The notes below the pieces were generated by a model that saw only the letters and a list, made by a program, of their open reading frames with translations, did not search any database and had not been told where the DNA came from. Source: CAYHHI01 sp964356335 (lineage in GTDB: Bacteria > Arandabacterota > Arandabacteria > Arandabacterales > Arandabacteraceae). From it: DNA of 33,543 nucleotides. Shown here in pieces: positions 16,306-23,646 of this stretch (positions within the stretch are counted from its first letter, which is position 1; every line of letters begins with the position of its first letter). The stretch lies in the NCBI GenBank assembly GCA_964356335.1, contig CAYHHI010000037.1, forward strand, positions 1 to 33,543. Direction: 5' to 3'. The translations under genes and the position numbers were made by a program.

Positions 16306-18852
16306 ATGCGCTCAGGAAAGGTGATGCTATCTCTTCTGGTTTTCACCCTCGGCGTAGCACCTCTCGGCTGGACCGTGCGTGATGCTGTTGCTCTTGATGT
16401 TGCTCGATCCTCACCGGTCTATTCCTACTTCGAGGGCCTACGCGGGAGGCTGCCGCTCTGGATACCGGCGACCCCAGACGATCCCTTATCGATCTGGATA
16501 AATCCCGCTTCCCTCGGTACGGGCCAAGCGGGAGGTCTAGGTTACCTGCATACCTACAGCCGCTCAACGATATCGGGTGACAATGCCTTCGTGATTTCCA
16601 TGGGAAGCCTCGCCTTTGGCGCTGAATTCATGACAACCAAGGACGTGCCCACTTCACCTTCGAGAAGAGAGACCCATAGATACACTGTGGCCATGGGGCA
16701 GAGGCTGTACAAGGGTGTCTATACGGGCTCATCCTACTCTTGGCACCGATCCGAGATCTCCGAGATGGACAAGGCCTCGACCTGGTCTGCGGGCCTGCTC
16801 GTGAGGCCACACAGGATGCTGTCCGCGGGGCTCGTGGGAAGGGACCTCAATAGTCCGACCTACTACGGCAACAAGTTCAAACCTATCATCGAGACCTCTT
16901 TAGGATTCAGACCCGCCGGTGGGAAACTCATGGTCTTCGTCAATTATCTCGCACGCGGAAAGGAAATGAAAATTCCTACTTATGGCGGGATTGAGACTCA
17001 ACCGAAATCATTTTTCACATACGGTGTCGAGATCGAACCTCTGCGGGGCATAGTGCTGAGGATCGGTTCCGACAAGGATGAGAACATAAGTACGTCTGTG
17101 TCACTTCTCATAGGCAACGCCGGCCTCGGTTCTCTCGTCACACGCGAAAGGGCCGAAAAGGGCGAGGAGAAGACCTATGGGACGGCTGTGATCACAGTAT
17201 CTCCATTCTGGCACGAGAACGTGCTGATGCCCAGGAACGGCTACCTTGAGATCGATATGAGTGGAACCATAGGCGAAGTAAGGCAGCCGCTCGGCCTCAT
17301 GGGAGGCGCGGGTCCTCGCTACACGCTGCGGGAGCTCCTTCAGAAGATCGACCGCGCCAAGCGATCGCCGGAAGTCAGGGCCATAGTGCTCCGGTGCTCG
17401 GGTGTCTCTTCCAACTTCGCTATCCTGGATGAGCTCCGCCAAGCCCTCATAGACTTCAGGTCCTCGGGCAAGAAGGTGATCGCCTACACCGAGGAGTCTG
17501 GAAACGGCGAATACTATCTCGCCTCAGCCGCCGACTACATAATCATCATCCCCAGCGGCTACGTGGGGCTTGTAGGTCTCAAGTCGGAGATGGTCTTCTT
17601 GAGAGGCACGCTTGAGAAGCTTGGCGTAGAGGCCAAGTACACAAGAGTAGGTAAGTACAAGTCGGCAGTAGAACCCCTGACCGAGGACCAGTTCACCGAA
17701 CCAAGCAGAGAAGCCGAGAACGCGCTTCTGGATGACATCTATGCCAAGTTTGTGAGGGACATCGCCCAGGGCAGGAACATGACCGACGAGAAGGCTCGCG
17801 AGGCAGTCGACAACGGGCCGTACATCCCGTCGGAAGCCGTCGCGGCAGGCCTTGTCGACACGATCGCATACTGGGATGAAGTCCCCGCCATCGTGCGCAG
17901 GGTACTGCATGCAGGAACCAGGGCCATACCCTACGGCGCGTTCGCAGCGCGCAACTACGGTAGCGAGCGCTGGGGCGAACCGCCGACCATCGGCATCGTC
18001 TATGCCCTCGGGGCAATCGACCACGGCGCCAACAGAGATGACATGCTGTTCGGAGAGGTGATGGGTTCGGACACAATGACCAGAGCCATCAAGGCGATGA
18101 GGGAAGATCCCTCGGTCAGGGCAGTTGTCCTGCGGGTGGATAGCCCCGGAGGAGTGATGTCGGCCTCCGATCTCATAAGACGGGAAATCGAGCTCACCAG
18201 GAAGAAGAAACCCGTAATCGTCTCGATGGGCGGAGCTGCCGCCTCCGGCGGCTACCATATAGCTTGCAGTGCAAGTAAGATTCTTGCAGATGAAGGCACG
18301 GTCACAGGTTCAATCGGCGTCCTGAACCTCTGGTTCCACACGCGAGGGCTTTATCAGAAGATTGGGGTCAACAAAGAGATCATGACTCGGGGCAAGCACG
18401 CCGACCCCATGCCTTCCTGGCGGGATGTCACCGAGGACGACATGAAGCTCATGCAATACCTCACGGACAAGTACTACGGCAAGTTCGTCGCCAATGTCTC
18501 AGAGGGCCGCGGCGTGAGCTACGAAGACATCAATGACGTGGCCCAGGGAAGGGTCTGGTCGGGCAAGGCTGCCCTTGGCATCGGCCTGGTTGACAGGATA
18601 GGCGGCCTCAAAGCCGCAATCGAGCTTGCCAAGGAGGAAGCAGGCATCCCTCGGGACGAAGATGTCAGATTCAAGGTACTTCCCAAGGCCGGCGGTTTCG
18701 TCGAGAAACTAGTGGCGGGCGCCCAAGCCAAGGTCATGAGCCAGGTCAGGATCCCCGAGTACTGGAAGGACTTGCTTAAGGGCTCGGACTGCGTCACCGA
18801 GTTCGATGAACCGTTCCTCTATCTTGCGCCCTACACGATAGAGATCAAATAG
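16306..18852 (+). CDS. fusion of PorV-like outer membrane barrel domain and SppA-type signal peptide peptidase
   Basis: Start at 16306 is preferred because AGGAAGGGGG precedes it; ATG 16282 adds eight residues and lacks a ribosome-binding site. The 848-aa product begins with a signal peptide. Residues about 30-300 are beta-rich and carry DDPLSIWINPASLG, like the DD...NPA signature of the PorV-type protein at 6614; FVISMGSLAFGAEFM and later strands fit an outer-membrane barrel. From about 310 to the end lies a full two-repeat 67K-type SppA. The catalytic lysine sits in VGKYKSAVEPLTEDQF (residue 452 of this start) and the serine in GGAAASGGYHIA (residue 647). Their spacing of 195 matches the roughly 200 of E. 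coli SppA (Lys209, Ser409). TGSIGVLN and WSGKAALGIGLVD motifs are also present. SppA normally has an inner-membrane anchor and cleaves signal peptides; a barrel fusion would place it at the outer membrane. Confidence 0.9.
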   Translation: MRSGKVMLSLLVFTLGVAPLGWTVRDAVALDVARSSPVYSYFEGLRGRLPLWIPATPDDPLSIWINPASLGTGQAGGLGYLHTYSRSTISGDNAFVISMGSLAFGAEFMTTKDVPTSPSRRETHRYTVAMGQRLYKGVYTGSSYSWHRSEISEMDKASTWSAGLLVRPHRMLSAGLVGRDLNSPTYYGNKFKPIIETSLGFRPAGGKLMVFVNYLARGKEMKIPTYGGIETQPKSFFTYGVEIEPLRGIVLRIGSDKDENISTSVSLLIGNAGLGSLVTRERAEKGEEKTYGTAVITVSPFWHENVLMPRNGYLEIDMSGTIGEVRQPLGLMGGAGPRYTLRELLQKIDRAKRSPEVRAIVLRCSGVSSNFAILDELRQALIDFRSSGKKVIAYTEESGNGEYYLASAADYIIIIPSGYVGLVGLKSEMVFLRGTLEKLGVEAKYTRVGKYKSAVEPLTEDQFTEPSREAENALLDDIYAKFVRDIAQGRNMTDEKAREAVDNGPYIPSEAVAAGLVDTIAYWDEVPAIVRRVLHAGTRAIPYGAFAARNYGSERWGEPPTIGIVYALGAIDHGANRDDMLFGEVMGSDTMTRAIKAMREDPSVRAVVLRVDSPGGVMSASDLIRREIELTRKKKPVIVSMGGAAASGGYHIACSASKILADEGTVTGSIGVLNLWFHTRGLYQKIGVNKEIMTRGKHADPMPSWRDVTEDDMKLMQYLTDKYYGKFVANVSEGRGVSYEDINDVAQGRVWSGKAALGIGLVDRIGGLKAAIELAKEEAGIPRDEDVRFKVLPKAGGFVEKLVAGAQAKVMSQVRIPEYWKDLLKGSDCVTEFDEPFLYLAPYTIEIK

Positions 18853-18869
18853 GCTCGTCTTCGGCAGGT

Positions 18870-19934
18870 TTATCTTCTGAAATCTGCTGACTCGTCAAGT
18901 TGACCGACGAAGGCGGCCATGAGTTTCGCACACTGCTCGAGGTCGCCCAGGTGGATCACCTCAACAGGCGTGTGCATGTACCTATTGGGAACGCTCAGGA
19001 GCCCGCAGGCAACCCCGGCGCGTGACTTGAAGACGGCATCCGCATCAGTTCCCGTGTACCTGGGAGCCGCTCCGATCTGAAATGGGATCTTGCGTTCAAG
19101 CGCAACTTTCTTGAGGGTCTCCTCAACGCGCGGGCTCACGGATGAACCTCGGTCAATGATCGGTCCGAGGCCCAGCTTGATCTCACCATGCTTTTCCTTG
19201 GATATGCCCGGCGTGTCGGTGGCATTCCCAACGTCAACAGCGATGGCGACAGCAGGATCAATGCTGAAGGCACTTGTTGCCGCGCCCGCAAACGAGATCT
19301 CCTCCTGAACTGATGAGACGCCATAGACCGCGGCCTTGCAACCCTTCTCCTCGGAAAGTATCTTCAAGGCTTCGGCAACAACGAAGGCTCCCATCTTGTC
19401 ATCAAAACCTCTGGCCACGGCAAAATCACCGGAGAGAATCTCGAAGCCCGTGTCGAAGACGGCGGGGTCGCCGATTGAGACCCGCTCCAGAGCCTCGTCT
19501 TTGCTCTTGGCCCCAATGTCAATCCAGAGTTCATGCATCTTCGGAGCCTTCTTCTCATCCTCCTTCTCCTGGAGATGAATTGCGGTCCTTCCCACAACCC
19601 CCTTCACGGCGCCTTTGGCGGTGTTAATGATCACGCGCTTCGCCGGGACTATGTTGGGATCCACTCCACCTATGGAGCCGAAGTAGATGAAGCCCTGGTC
19701 ATTAATGTAGCGCACCATGAAGCCTACCTCATCACAGTGTCCGATCAGCATGACGCGCGGCCTGCCCGCTTTGTTGATGATGCCGACCGCGTTCCCCTGA
19801 ATGTCGGACTCAACCTTGTCCGCGAATTCGGAAACATAAGCCCGCCAGACCTCCTGCGCCGGGCGCTCGAAACCGGATGGGCTCGGTGTGTTCACAAACT
19901 TCTCAAGGAAATCGAGCGATTTCTTGTCAAACAT
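18870..19934 (-). CDS. M42 family metallo-aminopeptidase (glutamyl aminopeptidase/deblocking type)
   Basis: 354 aa; AGGAGG lies 7 nt before the ATG. All metal and catalytic positions of M42 are visible: GHCDEVGF (first His), ARGFDDKMGAF (bridging Asp), SVQEEISFAGA (Glu pair), AVDVGNATDTPG (Asp) and NRYMHTPVEVI (last His). There is no signal peptide, so the enzyme is cytoplasmic. M42 enzymes form tetrahedral dodecamers that trim N-terminal residues from short peptides. It lies 10 nt downstream of the GAF-SpoIIE phosphatase and is probably co-transcribed with it. It is convergent with the barrel-SppA gene (17-nt gap). Confidence 0.93.
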   Translation of the reverse strand: MFDKKSLDFLEKFVNTPSPSGFERPAQEVWRAYVSEFADKVESDIQGNAVGIINKAGRPRVMLIGHCDEVGFMVRYINDQGFIYFGSIGGVDPNIVPAKRVIINTAKGAVKGVVGRTAIHLQEKEDEKKAPKMHELWIDIGAKSKDEALERVSIGDPAVFDTGFEILSGDFAVARGFDDKMGAFVVAEALKILSEEKGCKAAVYGVSSVQEEISFAGAATSAFSIDPAVAIAVDVGNATDTPGISKEKHGEIKLGLGPIIDRGSSVSPRVEETLKKVALERKIPFQIGAAPRYTGTDADAVFKSRAGVACGLLSVPNRYMHTPVEVIHLGDLEQCAKLMAAFVGQLDESADFRR

Positions 19935-19944
19935 GCTATGCCTC

Positions 19945-21672
19945 CTATCCTACCTTTATTGCCAACAGAGTGAAATCATCACTCAGCATTCCACCCGAGA
20001 AACCCAGGATCTCATCGTGTATCCTTTGTACAATATCCGCACAGGGAAGGTCAATAATGGATCGCGCCAGATCGGCCATTCGTTCCTCGCCAAATGGCTC
20101 GCCGCGTTCGTTTTCGGGCTCAGTCAAGCCATCAGTGAAGAAGAGGAGCAGATCACCGGGCCTCAGATGAATTCTCTCCTCCTCATAGGTTGTGTCTCTG
20201 ACCACGCCCAGGAGTAGCCCGCCCTTGGTGAGCTTCCTCACGCCGTCTCGTGCCACCACCAGAGGATATATGTGCCCCGCGTTTGAATAGGTGAGCACCT
20301 TGGCTTTGGTGTCAAGCACTCCATAACACGCTGTGACACAGTGCTCAGGTTCAACGCTCTCCCAGATCAACCTGTTTACCTTGGCAAGAATGGTGCGTAT
20401 TGCGTAGTTGTTTCTGATCTCGGCGAGAAGGCTCGCCCGGAAACTCGCCATCACCAGCGACGCCGGTATGCCCTTGCCGAAGACGTCCGCGATCACTATT
20501 CCCCACTGGCCCGGGGCTATTCGAATCAGGTCATAATAGTCGCCGCTCACCGCTTCGGAAGGGAAGTTCATGGCGCTCAGTTCGAAGCCTGCTATCTGAG
20601 GCAATACCTCCGGGAGAAAGGTCGCCTGGATGCGCCGCGCAATATCAAGCTCATCCTCGAGCCTGCGCTTCTCGATCAGCTCGGCGTGCAGAACCGCCCG
20701 CTCTATTGAAATCGCAGCGTGAGACCCGAACGCCTTGATCAGAGCAAGATCTTCTTCGCTGAAGGCGCCTACGCGATCGCTCTCCAGATTCAGAACGCCC
20801 ACGATCTTCTCGTCCGCGAAGAGAGGCACAACGATTTCGGATCTCGTTGCGTCTCTCGCACTCATATAGCGCGCGTCCTTTGATACATCATCCACTATTA
20901 CCGGCTCGCCGCTCTTGGCAACCCAGCCGACCATGCCCTCTCCAAACTTGACCTCCACCCACTTCTCATTCGCTGGCTCGTAGCCGCTGGTAGTGAGGCG
21001 GATGATCTCAAGAGTCTCGGGATCAACCAGGAAGATGCCACCGGCATCGTACTTGACCACCTGTCTGAGACAATCGAGGATGAGGTTGAGGACCTCTCCG
21101 AGATCGAGGGACGAGCTTATTCTCACGCCGACTTCATAGAGGAGCTGCCTCTGCTTGGCTTCCCTTCTTGAGGTATCATAGAAACTTGCATTATCAAGCG
21201 CGATGGCTATCTGCTCGGCAAGCGCTGAAAGCACCTCGAGATCACGAGATGTGAAGTCCCCACCTTCCTTGTTAATGGCCTCTATAGCACCTCTGACGCT
21301 CCCACCTCTCATCAAAGGCACCCCCAGGCTGTTGCGCTTGGCCACTTTGAGTACAGTGTCCATGGAATCGCTATACTGGCCGATCTCGCCGGCGTCATTG
21401 ACAAGCAAAGATTTGCCGCTCGCAACAACTTGACCGATTACGCCCTCGCCTTTGTCAAGCATGGCAGCAGAGATATCCACAGCGCTTTTGCCGAAGCCAA
21501 GCAAAATGCGAATTCTCGCCCCCTTCTCGTCCAGTTTCCCGAGCGAACACGTCTCGCAGTTGACGGCTGCGACTACCAGGTCATAGACCAGCGAAAGCAG
21601 CGTATCCACGTCAAGCGTGGAGTTGAGGATCTTGCTTGCCTCGACCAGAAACTCAAGCGAGTCTTTATCCAT
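19945..21672 (-). CDS. GAF-GAF-SpoIIE (RsbU-type PP2C) signalling phosphatase
   Basis: 575 aa; AGGA lies 5 nt before the ATG. Domains: GAF 1 (about 20-160, MLDKGEGVIGQVVASGKSLLV and NSLGVPLMRGG), GAF 2 (about 180-325, FGEGMVGWVAKSGEPVIVDDV and SEIVVPLFADEKIVGVLNLES), an RsbU-type linker (ELDIARRIQATFLPEVLP) and a SpoIIE/PP2C phosphatase (about 365-575) with metal-binding SGDYYD, IADVFGKGIPASL, LLLFFTDGLTE and LSDDFTLLAI. The family dephosphorylates anti-anti-sigma factors in partner switching and links a sensed small molecule to sigma factor release. DVFGKG replaces the more usual DVSGKG. No kinase or anti-sigma partner is encoded nearby. Soluble. Confidence 0.93.
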   Translation of the reverse strand: MDKDSLEFLVEASKILNSTLDVDTLLSLVYDLVVAAVNCETCSLGKLDEKGARIRILLGFGKSAVDISAAMLDKGEGVIGQVVASGKSLLVNDAGEIGQYSDSMDTVLKVAKRNSLGVPLMRGGSVRGAIEAINKEGGDFTSRDLEVLSALAEQIAIALDNASFYDTSRREAKQRQLLYEVGVRISSSLDLGEVLNLILDCLRQVVKYDAGGIFLVDPETLEIIRLTTSGYEPANEKWVEVKFGEGMVGWVAKSGEPVIVDDVSKDARYMSARDATRSEIVVPLFADEKIVGVLNLESDRVGAFSEEDLALIKAFGSHAAISIERAVLHAELIEKRRLEDELDIARRIQATFLPEVLPQIAGFELSAMNFPSEAVSGDYYDLIRIAPGQWGIVIADVFGKGIPASLVMASFRASLLAEIRNNYAIRTILAKVNRLIWESVEPEHCVTACYGVLDTKAKVLTYSNAGHIYPLVVARDGVRKLTKGGLLLGVVRDTTYEEERIHLRPGDLLLFFTDGLTEPENERGEPFGEERMADLARSIIDLPCADIVQRIHDEILGFSGGMLSDDFTLLAIKVG

Positions 21673-21681
21673 ATGTGTCCT

Positions 21682-21710
21682 AATATAGCAAACAAGGGAG
21701 ACAGGCTCAA
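21682..21710 (-). promoter_or_regulatory. sigma70-type promoter for the GAF-phosphatase/M42 pair
   Basis: On the minus strand TTGAGC (21710-21705), 17-nt spacer, TATATT (21687-21682). The expected start of transcription would be only a few nt before the ATG at 21672, so the transcript could be nearly leaderless and the AGGA site might lie outside it. Confidence 0.45.
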
Positions 21711-21752
21711 ACTGTTATATTGCGGTTACAAAGAGGCTGCTCACCGCCATCG

Positions 21753-21763
21753 CCCCCCCCCCC
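21753..21763 (+). repeat. poly-C tract (C11) in divergent intergenic region
   Basis: Eleven consecutive C residues in the 325-nt gap between the divergent phosphatase and SGNH hydrolase genes, upstream of both promoters. The rest of the gap holds the two promoters and the 28-nt box; no ORF is convincing. Confidence 0.6.
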
Positions 21764-21809
21764 TGAAGTGGCAGTGGTGAACCAATGGAAGATGGAACCA
21801 TAAAGGCCC

Positions 21810-21837
21810 GGTCATAATGTCTGTTCCCAACCCCAGG
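21810..21837 (+). promoter_or_regulatory. 28-nt box, copy 2, upstream of -35 element
   Basis: Carries the same 18-nt core TCTGTTCCCAACCCCAGG (21820-21837) as copy 1 at 14037-14064, with GGTCA at its left end in both. TTGCTTG again follows after 13 nt. Confidence 0.6.
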
Positions 21838-21854
21838 TGTCTTTTCATCATTGC

Positions 21855-21884
21855 TTGCATGAACCCGACCATTCAAGATATAAT
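21855..21884 (+). promoter_or_regulatory. sigma70-type promoter for the SGNH hydrolase
   Basis: TTGCAT (21855-21860), 18-nt spacer, perfect TATAAT (21879-21884). The leader to the ATG at 21998 would be about 107 nt. Confidence 0.6.
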
Positions 21885-21997
21885 AGAGAGGCAAACTACG
21901 CAGAGGTTCCAGACATGCGAGGCGAAGGCACTTTCGGCCGGTTTTCCATATATCGGATCTGGTAGGTGGGTGTCTTCGGCCCGAGACTGAGAAGGCA

Positions 21998-23059
21998 ATG
22001 GTACGTTTACCGAGAATCGCTGTCAATACTCTGGTTGCAGTTGCTTCCATCTGTCTTACGCTGGTTGTTATCGAGATCGTCTTCCGAGTCTTTGTTCCTC
22101 AGCAGTATTTCAACGTCCTGGTCCGCACCTGGGACAGGGAATTGGGCCTTAAGCATATCCCTGGAGCTAAGGGTGTCATTATCACCCCTGAGTTCAAGAC
22201 AAAGGTGGCCATCAATTCCAAAGGTCTTCGTGACAGGGAATACCCTTATGCCAAGCCACAAGGGACCCGAAGGGTGCTGTGTCTTGGAGATTCCTTCACG
22301 TTTGGCATGGCAGTCGAGATGGAGGAGACCTTCGCTAAGGTACTGGAGAGAATGCTCAGTTCGGAAGAGGGACGACTCAATCACTGGGAAGTAATCAATG
22401 CCGGTGTGCCCGGCACAGGAACTGCTCATCAGCTTACCTTCTTCAACGCTGAGGGTTACAGGTATCAACCCGACTTTGTGGTTCTGTGCATCTGCGGCGG
22501 CAATGATTTCAGCGACAACATTTCATGTGGGCTATACTCCTATGAAGACGGACGCTTGCTTAAGCACGATGCGCACTTTTCCAGAGGAGACAAAGTCCGC
22601 TATATCTTGCAGCGCGTGCCTGGCTACGCCCTCCTGAGCCGGTCTCACCTCATGTCCTTCCTCAAGCAGAGAATCGTCGGGTTTGTCGCTCATCACACCG
22701 ACAGAGGCCCTCGAAGCCAAGCCGCGATCACAGCTCGCAACAGAGCAGCGTGTGACCTCACCGAGCAGCTCCTCTTGTCCCTGCGGGATTCCTGCGCCAG
22801 TAAGAATTCGATACTGGTTGCCACGGTCGTCCCGCAGTCCCTTATAAACACCAAGCAACAGATGGTCACCAATCTCCTCGGATTCATGAAGGCGCAAGGC
22901 TTCCATTACGTCGATCTCTCCCCCCGTTTCGCCAGAACGGACGGTGAGCGCACAAAACTGTATTATGCCGTCGACGGCCATTGGACCGCGAGTGGCCACC
23001 GCCTCGTTGCCGAAGTTCTCTGCGATTTCTTCGCTGGTAGCTCGCTTCCGAACAAGTGA
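21998..23059 (+). CDS. membrane-anchored SGNH/GDSL-type hydrolase
   Basis: 353 aa; GAAGG just before the ATG. One hydrophobic N-terminal segment (residues 9-31) acts as signal anchor. The SGNH blocks are in order: block I LCLGDSFTFGMAVE (nucleophile Ser), block II with NAGVPGTGTAHQ (oxyanion Gly), block III CICGGNDFSDN (Asn) and block V DGHWTASGHRLVAEVL (Asp and His). The arrangement resembles AlgX/AlgJ-like and other envelope acyl- or acetyl-handling hydrolases, so it probably acts on an acylated glycan or lipid at the periplasmic face. The substrate is not readable. Monocistronic; its promoter shares a box with the surface protein gene at 14244. Confidence 0.88.
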   Translation: MVRLPRIAVNTLVAVASICLTLVVIEIVFRVFVPQQYFNVLVRTWDRELGLKHIPGAKGVIITPEFKTKVAINSKGLRDREYPYAKPQGTRRVLCLGDSFTFGMAVEMEETFAKVLERMLSSEEGRLNHWEVINAGVPGTGTAHQLTFFNAEGYRYQPDFVVLCICGGNDFSDNISCGLYSYEDGRLLKHDAHFSRGDKVRYILQRVPGYALLSRSHLMSFLKQRIVGFVAHHTDRGPRSQAAITARNRAACDLTEQLLLSLRDSCASKNSILVATVVPQSLINTKQQMVTNLLGFMKAQGFHYVDLSPRFARTDGERTKLYYAVDGHWTASGHRLVAEVLCDFFAGSSLPNK

Positions 23060-23118
23060 TGCCCACAGCACCCAGACTCTAGAGGAGCGGGCCCGTTCCC
23101 CGGCCGGCCCCTTTCCGC

Positions 23119-23150
23119 TTGCCAATATGGTAATATGAGCATATTATAAT
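23119..23150 (+). promoter_or_regulatory. promoter and ArsR-type palindromic operator
   Basis: The inverted repeat AATATG-AG-CATATT (23132-23145) lies between a TTGCCA -35-like element (23119-23124) and a -10 (TATTAT at 23142-23147 with a 17-nt spacer, or TATAAT at 23145-23150). AT-rich palindromes overlapping the -10 are typical operators of ArsR/SmtB repressors, and an arsR gene follows, so autoregulation is likely. Confidence 0.65.
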
Positions 23151-23210
23151 ATACTAGGAAGGCACTATGAGGTGCTCAGGCCTCCTGAGTCCATCTAGAG
23201 GAGGGCCGCA

Positions 23211-23279
23211 ATGGAGAACATTCTGATCGTGGCACCAGCGGCCTCGCAGAAGCTGGGCCAGCAGGAAGTGAACTCATGA
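23211..23279 (+). CDS. 22-codon leader ORF overlapping arsR start
   Basis: ATG at 23211 has GAGGAGGG 5-12 nt upstream, a stronger ribosome-binding site than that of arsR. The frame encodes 22 residues (begins MENILIVAPAASQKLG) and ends in TGA at 23277, overlapping the arsR ATG (ATGA). This is the layout of a translationally coupled leader peptide. It has no Cys and no run of one amino acid that would suggest attenuation. It may only serve coupling, or be a remnant of a longer gene. Confidence 0.5.
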   Translation: MENILIVAPAASQKLGQQEVNS

Positions 23280-23566
23280 AGAGAAGGAACCATTACAAAG
23301 AACAGGCACGGATCCTTAAGGCACTCGCCAATGAGACAAGACTCAGGATAATCGATAGGCTTGGCCGCGGGGAGTGCCACGTTGGAGAGATTGTTGAGAT
23401 CGTCGGTGTTGATCAGTCAACTGTGTCGAAACACCTTGCGACCCTGAGAAGTGTGGGCCTCGTCGAGGATGACCGGCGCGGCAATACCGTTTTCTACAGG
23501 CTGGTTACCCCGTGCGTCATAAACTTCTTCTCCTGCGCGTCCCAGGTACTGAAGGAACGCAGGTAG
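23276..23566 (+). CDS. ArsR/SmtB family metalloregulator
   Basis: 96 aa. Winged helix-turn-helix: ILKALANETRLRIIDRLGRGECHVGEI, then the recognition helix VDQSTVSKHLATLRSVGLVEDDRRGNTVFYRL. Three cysteines are present at 34 (GECHVGE), 80 and 87 (PCVINFFSC), a pattern suited to a thiolate site for As(III), Sb(III) or another soft metal(loid). Repressors of this family leave DNA when the metal binds. The palindrome at 23132-23145 is the probable operator. It heads the permease/thioredoxin/CcdA cluster. Confidence 0.92.
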   Translation: MKRRNHYKEQARILKALANETRLRIIDRLGRGECHVGEIVEIVGVDQSTVSKHLATLRSVGLVEDDRRGNTVFYRLVTPCVINFFSCASQVLKERR

Positions 23567-23646
23567 GCGGGGACCGCTTGAGAGATCGCCAGACAACTGC
23601 TCCTCGCGTGAACGGCCCTCGCGCGTGGTGACCGAGGAGGTAGGGG

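Noticed and set aside
17524..18258. A 244-codon minus-strand frame within the SppA region
   Set aside because: Complement of catalytic SppA motifs on the plus strand; no start site or family pattern.
23060..23118. GC-rich inverted repeats (GGGCCC, GGCCGGCC) after the SGNH hydrolase as a terminator
   Set aside because: Pairings are short or need a long loop, and only a CTTTCC tail follows, so it is not a convincing intrinsic terminator.
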